Shown: positions 8,647 through 13,376 of the stretch, piece after piece
Layout of the letters: each line of letters opens with the position of its first letter
Numbering within the stretch: position 1 is the first letter of the stretch
From: Bacteroidales bacterium
GTDB taxonomy: Bacteria > Bacteroidota > Bacteroidia > Bacteroidales > P3
Assembly: GCA_016281475.1 (NCBI GenBank)
Contig: JAEEIS010000055.1
Span: forward strand, 1-13,983
DNA length: 13,983 bases
Reading direction: 5' to 3'
Translations under genes and position numbers: made by a program
The notes under the pieces: model-generated
Told to the model about the DNA's origin: nothing
Databases searched by the model: none
Seen by the model: the letters and a program-made list of their open reading frames with translations, nothing else

Positions 8647-8928
8647 ATGGAAAAGCCTCAAATATCACCCCTAGGACAAGACGATGCCGCAGTGCTGGAA
8701 GACTCCGGCTGTAGTCTTGTGCTGCACAACGACGACGTGCACACCTTCGACTATGTCATCAAGGCCCTCGTCGACATCTGCCGCATCAGCGTCTCGCAGG
8801 CAGAGCAATGTGCCATCCTGGTGCACTGCCACGGCAAATGCACCATCAAGCACGGCGGCTACGAGACCCTCCTGCCCATGCACACCGCCCTGCTCGACAA
8901 GCAGCTCACCTCCGAGATAGTACGATAG
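8647..8928 (+). CDS. clpS: ATP-dependent Clp protease adaptor ClpS
   Basis: A 93-residue adaptor that presents N-end-rule substrates to the ClpAP/ClpCP protease. The ATG at 8647 was chosen because homology begins only after MEKPQ; the longer frame from 8569 merely overlaps the end of ispF. Family features are LVLHNDDVHTFDYVI (Asn28, Asp29 and Asp30, part of the N-degron pocket), QAEQCAILVHCHGKC (His60) and ALLDKQLTSEIV at the end. It lies 19 bp after ispF and probably closes the porU-porV-ispF-clpS unit. No clpA or clpC is in the window. Confidence 0.9.
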   Translation: MEKPQISPLGQDDAAVLEDSGCSLVLHNDDVHTFDYVIKALVDICRISVSQAEQCAILVHCHGKCTIKHGGYETLLPMHTALLDKQLTSEIVR

Positions 8929-8958
8929 CGAAAAAAGAGTTTCGCCACACAAAAAAAC

Positions 8959-9026
8959 ACTAATTTCTGCGGGTGTAACCAACAAAGAATTATAATATTT
9001 TGCTGATTATATCCGCAGAAATTAGT
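8959..9026. repeat. 14-bp perfect inverted repeat with 40-base spacer
   Basis: ACTAATTTCTGCGG (8959-8972) and its exact reverse complement (9013-9026) enclose an AT-rich spacer. The arms lie 30 bp after the clpS stop. There is no T-run after either arm, so a standard terminator is not obvious. No target-site duplication is visible at the flanks. Confidence 0.8.
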
Positions 9027-9057
9027 ATTTGAGTTCTAATTATTCGTTTTCATTGTC

Positions 9058-9155
9058 GCGTCTCTACGAGACGCAGTTTTGTTACATTCTGACTATCACC
9101 GCACTACGCCTTACGGCTTGTACGGTGTTATTAATGGTCACACCTCTTCGAGGTG
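9058..9155. repeat. Cluster of three short GC-rich hairpins
   Basis: Hairpin 1 is GCGTCTC-TAC-GAGACGC (9058-9074), followed by AGTTTTGTT, so it may act as a terminator for the clpS operon. Hairpin 2 spans 9097-9127, with CACCG/CGGTG arms and an inner GCC-TTAC-GGC. Hairpin 3 is CACCTC-TTC-GAGGTG (9141-9155). Tight stems of this kind resemble REP-type extragenic palindromes. Confidence 0.65.
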
Positions 9156-9296
9156 ATCTATAGAAGCCCTCTTAAAAGAGAACACGAAATACCATGAATT
9201 GTACACGAATTATTCATTAATTAATACATGACAATTAACATTCCACAAAAAACTCTATCGTTCTTATGCTATATTTGGTAATGATTAAAAGATAAT

Positions 9297-9480
9297 GAGG
9301 AGTTAAAGGGGGAGTTAAAGTGGACAATACCTTTTACAACAACATTGCGGAAGTCGAGTACAAAGCAAGCTTGTTTGCTTTGTCGAGATGCAGCAATGTC
9401 TCGAAGAAACGTTGTACACAATTGTTTTGTCCATTTTAACACCCATCTTACTCCCACTTTTACTCCCACTTTTACTCCTT
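9297..9480. repeat. Large imperfect fold-back repeat (dispersed family, copy 1)
   Basis: The left arm carries two 12-bp units beginning GGAGTTAAAG (9299-9310, 9311-9322), then TGGACAATAC. The right arm carries the complement: TTTTGTCCATTTTAAC, then TACTCCCACTTT twice and a partial third copy (9449-9478). The centre is a 9-bp stem, ACAAAGCAA/TTGCTTTGT (9360-9368 with 9375-9383), inside ACATTGC/GCAATGT (9342-9348 with 9393-9399). CGAAGAAACGTTGTAC at 9402-9417 recurs with one change at 12731-12746 and, over its first 15 bases, at 12797-12811. Confidence 0.75.
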
Positions 9481-9524
9481 ATTGTTGTATGATATTTTAA
9501 GTCAGTCATACTTTGTACTAGAGC

Positions 9525-9552
9525 GTTTCAACTTTCAACTATCATGTTTCAA
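9525..9552. repeat. Heptamer tandem repeat overlapping a stop codon
   Basis: Four consecutive 7-mers: GTTTCAA, CTTTCAA, CTATCAT and GTTTCAA. The TGA stop of the minus-strand DUF3267 gene (9549-9551) falls inside the last unit. Confidence 0.65.
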
Positions 9553-10130
9553 CTATTGCGTTGGCGGTAGACTACGCAGCCGGGGTCTGTGGGGTGGTCG
9601 TAGACAAGTGTATCTGCTGCCTCGTGGCGGATGGCCCACACTATCATGACGTCGCCCATAGCGCAGGCAGTGAAGATGGCTCCAAACAGCATCAGCCAAA
9701 GATTATTAATGGCAAAGGATAGCAGGAACGGCACTACGCCCAACAGCAACAAGGGGAATAAAGCCCCAATGACATACTTCTTCTTAATCATGGGCACGTC
9801 GATATGGCAGTAGGCACCTCCCGCCATCAAACCAAAATGAAGATGACGGAAACCGCTGTGAGTAACCCACATCCATGTGAATCCATGTATCAGTTCGTGT
9901 ATCACAATGCCCACCCAAATCCCTAAGATAAACACCAATCCACTCCATGGTTTGCCCATATCGAAGCCACCCCAGATACGATACATGACCATCAAACCCA
10001 GTAATCCCATTAACACTATTGCCACAATCGCGACAACATTGGCTTTGATCATACTAATTGTCTTCAACTCTGTAACATATCCCTCCATTTCGGGGATGGT
10101 CTCTATGGCCTTTTTGCGTTCTTTCTTCAT
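9549..10130 (-). CDS. DUF3267-type putative membrane zinc metalloprotease
   Basis: 193 residues from ATG 10130. A GTG two codons upstream is possible but adds only Met-Gly. The N-terminus is basic and is followed by four probable membrane segments: about 30-53, 66-88, 117-140 and 145-168 in the longer numbering. The zincin motif HELIH is inside the second segment (residues 80-84 of the longer form). GDVMIVWAIR in the last segment supplies a likely third metal ligand, Asp. The C-terminus has HPTDPGCVVY, typical of DUF3267. The family is predicted to cleave within membranes; no substrate can be named. The gene is divergent from the C1 peptidase, with a 140-bp shared control region, and ends within a heptamer repeat. 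Confidence 0.82.
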   Translation of the reverse strand: MKKERKKAIETIPEMEGYVTELKTISMIKANVVAIVAIVLMGLLGLMVMYRIWGGFDMGKPWSGLVFILGIWVGIVIHELIHGFTWMWVTHSGFRHLHFGLMAGGAYCHIDVPMIKKKYVIGALFPLLLLGVVPFLLSFAINNLWLMLFGAIFTACAMGDVMIVWAIRHEAADTLVYDHPTDPGCVVYRQRNS

Positions 10131-10193
10131 ACCCACGATAACGCAGTTTTGCCACAGTTATTATTAAATATGCTACTTTTCTTTAGGCCAACA

Positions 10194-10206
10194 TCCAATA
10201 ATTGGA
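10194..10206. promoter_or_regulatory. Perfect 13-bp palindrome, candidate operator
   Basis: TCCAAT-A-ATTGGA lies directly before the A-tract and -7 box of the C1 peptidase promoter, at about the -35 region. It also lies between two divergent genes. It could bind a small dimeric regulator, but no bound factor is known. Confidence 0.4.
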
Positions 10207-10224
10207 AAAAAAATCGTAATTTTG
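10205..10224 (+). promoter_or_regulatory. Promoter of the C1 peptidase gene
   Basis: TAATTTTG (10217-10224) matches the Bacteroidota -7 consensus TAnnTTTG exactly. It is preceded by an A8 tract and TCG and followed by CAG. The predicted start near 10231 leaves a leader of about 40 bases before the ATG. Confidence 0.7.
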
Positions 10225-10270
10225 CAGCGCGATTTGAATGTAAACATAATTATAAATTAATCACCTACAA

Positions 10271-11494
10271 ATGAAAAAAGTATTCCTATTCCTCGGCGTT
10301 ATCGCCATGTGCACAACCGTTTTCGCACAGACTGAACAGAAAGAGAAAGAGGACGAAGGCTACAAGTTCACCGTTGTGAAAGAGCTGCCCGTCACCTCCG
10401 TTAAGAACCAGCATCGCGCCGGCACCTGCTGGTGCTACAGCGGCTTGGCATTCATCGAAGCCGAACTGCTCCGCATGAACAAGGGCACCTACGACTTCAG
10501 CGAGATGTATATCGTTGAGAACACCTACAACGACCGCGCTATGGCTGCCATCCGCACCAGCGGCGACGTGAGTTTCTCGCAGGGCGGCTCGTTCTACGAT
10601 GTCATCTACGGCATGAAAACCTTCGGCCTTATCCCCGAAACCGAGATGCGCCCCGGCGTTGAATACGGCGACACCCTCAGCGACCACACCGAGCTCAGCG
10701 CCGTCACCGACGCTATGGTTGCCGCTATCGCCAAGAGCGACAAGCTGAAGAAACTGCAGACCGACAAGGACGGCCAGCTCCTTTGCATGAAGGCCATCCG
10801 CGCCGCCCACGCCATCTATCTGGGCCAGATGCCCGAAAAGTTCACCTACAACGGCAAGCAGTACACCCCCAAGAGCTTCTACGAGAGCCTCGGCCTCAAC
10901 CCCGACGACTATGTGAGCATCACCTCCTACACACACCATCCCTTCTACGAGAAGTTCCCCCTGGAGATTCAGGACAACTGGCGTCACGCCCAGTGCTACA
11001 ATGTGCCTCTCGACGAAATGATGCAGATTTTCGACAACGCCGTTGCCAACGGCTACACCGTAGCCTGGGGTGCCGACGTGAGCGAACAGGGCTTCCGCAT
11101 GGGCACCCGCAAGGGCTTCTGCGTGCTCCCCGCCACCACCGTGACTGCCACTATGGGTAGCGACATGGCCCACTGGACCGGCATGAAGGCCAAGGACATC
11201 CAGGACGAGGCTGCCAAGCACCCCACCCCTCAGCGTTGGGTCACCCAGGAGGAGCGCCAGATGGCCTACGACAACCGTGAGACCACCGACGACCACGGCA
11301 TGCTCATCTACGGCACCGCCAAAGACCAGATGGGCAACGAGTACTACATGGTCAAGAACAGTTGGGGCGACTATGGCGACTATCACGGCATGTTCTACGC
11401 CTCAAAGGCCTTCGTCCGCTACAAGACCATGAACATCATCGTCCACAAAGACGCCCTCCCCAAAGACATCAAGAAGAAACTGGGCATCAAGTAA
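10271..11494 (+). CDS. Exported C1-family cysteine peptidase (bleomycin hydrolase/PepC-like)
   Basis: 407 residues. The signal peptide MKKVFLFLGVIAMCTTVFA ends before Gln20, so the enzyme is exported to the periplasm or beyond, unlike cytoplasmic PepC. The papain-type active site is complete: Gln47 and Cys53 in NQHRAGTCWCYSGL, His342 in TDDHGMLIYG, and Asn363 in YYMVKNSWGDYG. The large insert between Cys and His fits the C1B bleomycin-hydrolase subfamily, whose members are usually aminopeptidases. There is no type IX C-terminal sorting domain; the protein ends KDIKKKLGIK. Codon use is extremely biased towards C-ending and AAG codons, suggesting strong expression. A good promoter lies upstream and a long-stem terminator downstream, so it is probably monocistronic. 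Confidence 0.9.
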   Translation: MKKVFLFLGVIAMCTTVFAQTEQKEKEDEGYKFTVVKELPVTSVKNQHRAGTCWCYSGLAFIEAELLRMNKGTYDFSEMYIVENTYNDRAMAAIRTSGDVSFSQGGSFYDVIYGMKTFGLIPETEMRPGVEYGDTLSDHTELSAVTDAMVAAIAKSDKLKKLQTDKDGQLLCMKAIRAAHAIYLGQMPEKFTYNGKQYTPKSFYESLGLNPDDYVSITSYTHHPFYEKFPLEIQDNWRHAQCYNVPLDEMMQIFDNAVANGYTVAWGADVSEQGFRMGTRKGFCVLPATTVTATMGSDMAHWTGMKAKDIQDEAAKHPTPQRWVTQEERQMAYDNRETTDDHGMLIYGTAKDQMGNEYYMVKNSWGDYGDYHGMFYASKAFVRYKTMNIIVHKDALPKDIKKKLGIK

Positions 11495-11512
11495 ATTGAA
11501 GTAAGAAGTATG

Positions 11513-11571
11513 AACTAAGAACTAAGAAGGAATGGCAACAGCCAATCTTAACTCTTAGTTCTTAGTTTTTT
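11513..11571 (+). terminator. Long-stem terminator built from heptamer repeats
   Basis: AACTAAGAACTAAGA (11513-11527) pairs perfectly with 11553-11567. The loop of 25 bases contains a small TGGC-AACA-GCCA hairpin, and six T end the structure (11566-11571). Each arm is a duplicated 7-mer, AACTAAG. It lies just after the C1 peptidase stop and should end its transcript. Confidence 0.75.
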
Positions 11572-11598
11572 AACTTCCCACGAACTAGATTTACTGAC

Positions 11599-12252
11599 AT
11601 GAATGTGTCGACACTAATAAAGCAGTATTTCACTACACATAGTGACGAGGTGGCGATTGATGTTTTCGATGAGAAAAACATTTTCACCGTCTACCAACGT
11701 GTAATTGAAACACTAACCCGACACATGAATATCGAAACCACAGTGTTGCAGGCATTAAGTTACTGCTTCTATGAAATACTAGACAATGTACTTACCCATT
11801 CGGGGAAGGAACTTGGTACAATTATTACACATTACGACCAAGAAAAGCATGTTCTAAGCCTACTCGTGGCCGACGATGGCCAAGGCATACGCACTTCACT
11901 GGCCGAAAATGAAGAGTACGCATCTCTTTCCGAACCTGAGGCATTGGAACTGTGCATACGTGATTCTGTAACTGATGGCAAAGGTATGGGGTTCGGGCTC
12001 TACACGACCTCGCTTCTTGTTAGAGATGCGGGGCTTCGATTTGACATCCGCTCTGGTAGTCACACGTTCAATATGCAAGGCGGCACTAGTTCTGTCACCG
12101 CAAGCGAACCGTGGCAGGGAACAATTGTATATCTACAGTTGCATACCAATAAAGAAATCGATCCTACCGTCGTGGTTGCCAACCGAACCAATGTTGTTGA
12201 GCAATACAATCAAACATTTTTGAACGACAATGAATTAGAAGAGTTATGGTAA
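11599..12252 (+). CDS. Stand-alone GHKL (HATPase_c) ATP-binding protein, RsbW/SpoIIAB-like
   Basis: 217 residues, soluble, with no membrane segment or signal peptide. The Bergerat ATP-binding fold is visible: N-box YEILDNVLTHSG (Glu59, Asn63), G1 box ADDGQGI (91-97) and G2 box GKGMGFGLY (127-135). No dimerisation/histidine-acceptor domain precedes it, so it is not a standard sensor kinase; the first 50 residues are helical and unrecognised. Stand-alone proteins of this kind are often serine/threonine kinases that act as anti-sigma factors, but here the target is unknown. The last codons overlap the STAS-like gene by 7 bases (ATGGTAA), indicating translational coupling. Codon use is AT-richer and less biased than in the genes upstream, which hints at separate acquisition. 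No clear promoter was found in the 27 bp after the upstream terminator. Confidence 0.85.
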   Translation: MNVSTLIKQYFTTHSDEVAIDVFDEKNIFTVYQRVIETLTRHMNIETTVLQALSYCFYEILDNVLTHSGKELGTIITHYDQEKHVLSLLVADDGQGIRTSLAENEEYASLSEPEALELCIRDSVTDGKGMGFGLYTTSLLVRDAGLRFDIRSGSHTFNMQGGTSSVTASEPWQGTIVYLQLHTNKEIDPTVVVANRTNVVEQYNQTFLNDNELEELW

Positions 12253-12536
12253 TATTCAGTTTTAGAGACTACGGTGAGAATTTAGGCACCCGTATGTTGG
12301 GGCGACAAGTGCGCGAACGGCTAATGCCGATGCTTGAACAAAACGAGTGCGTGGTACTCGACTTCACGGGAGTGAATGTGGTAAGCAATTCGTTTGCCGA
12401 CGAGTGTATAGCCAAATTGCTGCTTACCATGACCCTTTCAGAGTTGAAAGCTCACACCACCTTCCGTGGACTTAATTCTGTAGCCTCTGAAAGTGTACTC
12501 ACCGCCCTTCAGCGTCGACACCTAGCCATGTCGTAG
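12246..12536 (+). CDS. STAS-like protein (DUF4325 type)
   Basis: 96 residues. The core CVVLDFTGVNVVSNSFADE (35-53) is the DUF4325 signature: a beta strand with a conserved Asp-Phe, then a Ser-rich loop and SFADE leading into a helix. The fold is thought to be related to STAS anti-anti-sigma proteins. Ser47, Ser49 or Thr41 in that loop could be phospho-acceptors for the upstream ATPase; this is inference. The start ATG at 12246 lies inside the last codons of the ATPase gene. A strong terminator follows 24 bases after the stop, so the two genes form a closed two-gene unit. The partner output is not visible in the window. Confidence 0.8.
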   Translation: MVIFSFRDYGENLGTRMLGRQVRERLMPMLEQNECVVLDFTGVNVVSNSFADECIAKLLLTMTLSELKAHTTFRGLNSVASESVLTALQRRHLAMS

Positions 12537-12560
12537 CAAAACTTTTCATACAAGATTACG

Positions 12561-12594
12561 AGAGGACCACCATTCTTTGGCGGTCCTCTTTTTT
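12561..12594 (+). terminator. Intrinsic terminator of the ATPase/STAS-like pair
   Basis: AGAGGACC (12561-12568) pairs perfectly with GGTCCTCT (12582-12589), with a further CC/GG pair inside. Six T follow (12589-12594). Confidence 0.9.
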
Positions 12595-12659
12595 GTTTCA
12601 TCTGCTAAATGCAGAAATGAAGCCTCTGGGGGGCACATGGAAATTTGGAAAGTAAAAGG

Positions 12660-12853
12660 TAAAAACTAAAAGAATGTGTAAATGTGTTAACGTGTTAATT
12701 TGTTAGTCCTTGGCGCGGTCAAATGACTCACGAAGTAACGTTGTACAAGATGAGAGCAGAGAGAGCTTGCTCGCTATGCCGAGCCAAACAGCGTCACGAA
12801 GTAACGTTGTAACGAATTCAAAACGCTGCCGCACCAATATATTTTAGTTTTTA
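12660..12853. repeat. Dispersed repeat family, copy 2
   Basis: The element is bounded by inverted arms TAAAAACTAAAA (12660-12671) and TTTTAGTTTTTA (12842-12853). Inside, TCACGAAGTAACGTTGTA is present twice as an exact 18-bp direct repeat (12728-12745 and 12794-12811). Between them is an AGCTTGC-centred hairpin, AGAGAGC-TT-GCTCGCT. The direct-repeat motif, the AGCTTG centre and the overall length near 190 bp match copy 1 at 9297-9480. Confidence 0.65.
12673..12704. repeat. 8-bp tandem repeat, four units
   Basis: AATGTGTA, AATGTGTT, AACGTGTT and AATTTGTT follow one another without gaps. This is a short satellite within the left part of repeat copy 2. Confidence 0.7.
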
Positions 12854-13000
12854 GTTTAATTCAACCCCGCCTGCGGCGGAAATCCAGAAATCTTGGAGAA
12901 ATTTCAATTGCAACTATCATTGATTTCATTAATTAGGGGGGACTGATTCTTGGATATGCAATGCCGTTTCTTGCCATTCTGCCGTTTTTCAAAGCGCTTA

Positions 13001-13020
13001 TTTCCTTACACATAAGGAAA
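13001..13020. promoter_or_regulatory. Perfect inverted repeat upstream of promoter, candidate operator
   Basis: TTTCCTTA (13001-13008) and TAAGGAAA (13013-13020) form an 8-bp dyad with a CACA spacer. It ends 38 bases before the -7 box at 13059, a position typical for an activator or upstream repressor site. No T-run follows, so it is not an intrinsic terminator. Confidence 0.4.
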
Positions 13021-13044
13021 ACTTTATCCCAAAGGCATCGTGTA

Positions 13045-13066
13045 TCAAAAAAAATGTGTATATTTG
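13045..13066 (+). promoter_or_regulatory. Promoter for the terminal transcription unit
   Basis: TATATTTG (13059-13066) is an exact match to the TAnnTTTG -7 box, followed by CAG. It is preceded by an A-tract, as at the promoters near 3210 and 10217. Transcription would begin near 13073, leaving a leader of about 300 bases before the gene at 13377 unless one of the tiny ORFs between them is real. Confidence 0.65.
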
Positions 13067-13126
13067 CAGCCGATTTGGACGAGAGTTGTCTAGTCGGTGC
13101 AAGAAAGCATTTGTAATGGTCTTACG

Positions 13127-13306
13127 TTAGAAATTGCCCAATTTCCATTGATAGTAGACGATGATACCGATGCCTTTTGCTTGTTTGATTATGTTTTCGT
13201 CCTGTGCGCGAACATATCGACAGCATGGGATAAAGTTCAAAAGTTTCATACTATCAAGGTCGGGCAAAACCTCTAACGTAATGAAACAAAACGACGATGT
13301 CTCCAT
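13127..13306 (-). CDS. Possible small ORF of unknown function (59 aa)
   Basis: On the minus strand an ATG at 13306 opens a 59-residue frame with a balanced, protein-like composition (for example RAQDENIIKQAKGIGIIVYY near the end). I do not recognise it. It is antisense to the leader from the 13059 promoter. Competing plus-strand frames are a 59-residue frame opening at GTG 13097 (ending DKVQKFHTIKVGQNL), a 70-residue frame from ATG 13161, and its inner 30-residue start at ATG 13281, which ends 3 bases before the next gene. At most one or two can be real, and the sequence alone does not decide. Confidence 0.22.
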   Translation of the reverse strand: METSSFCFITLEVLPDLDSMKLLNFIPCCRYVRAQDENIIKQAKGIGIIVYYQWKLGNF

Positions 13307-13376
13307 GCTTTTTTATAAAGGTATCACCGCCAATCCGGGAGACAGAACGGCGACAAAATGGAATAACGAATAGCAA

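Larger units (their letters stand above)
8929..9548. other. Gene-free, repeat-rich region between clpS and the DUF3267 gene
   Basis: 620 bp with no supported gene. In order it holds: a small GCGAAA/TTTCGC hairpin (8928-8945), a 14-bp inverted repeat with a 40-base loop (8959-9026), three compact GC hairpins (9058-9155), an isolated TATATTTG box (9270-9277), a large fold-back repeat with 12-bp tandem units (9297-9480), a GTATGA/TCATAC hairpin (9487-9511) and heptamer repeats (9525-9552). The genes on either side converge here. The small open frames inside it follow the repeats. Confidence 0.7.
12595..13058. other. Gene-free stretch with repeats upstream of the last promoter
   Basis: About 460 bp with no supported gene. 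It contains the second copy of the dispersed repeat (12660-12853), which encloses 8-bp tandem units (12673-12704). It also has a small CCGCC-TGC-GGCGG hairpin (12867-12879) and an inverted repeat at 13001-13020. The rest is AT-rich sequence without recognisable features. Confidence 0.6.

Noticed and set aside
9269..9469. 66-residue minus-strand frame in the repeat region
   Set aside because: It lies almost entirely inside the fold-back repeat and its sequence follows the repeat units. It has no independent coding support.
8929..9548. CRISPR array or tRNA in the repeat-rich gap
   Set aside because: The repeats are inverted or short tandem units without regularly spaced unique spacers, and no cloverleaf was found.
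10286..11386. 366-residue minus-strand open frame
   Set aside because: It is antisense to the C1 peptidase with its intact active site. Extreme codon bias in the real gene suppresses stops on the opposite strand.
13161..13373. 70-residue frame with a lipoprotein-like 'MFSSC' start
   Set aside because: It has no basic N-terminal region and no consistent hydrophobic core, and it competes with two other frames. I kept it only as part of the ambiguous region.
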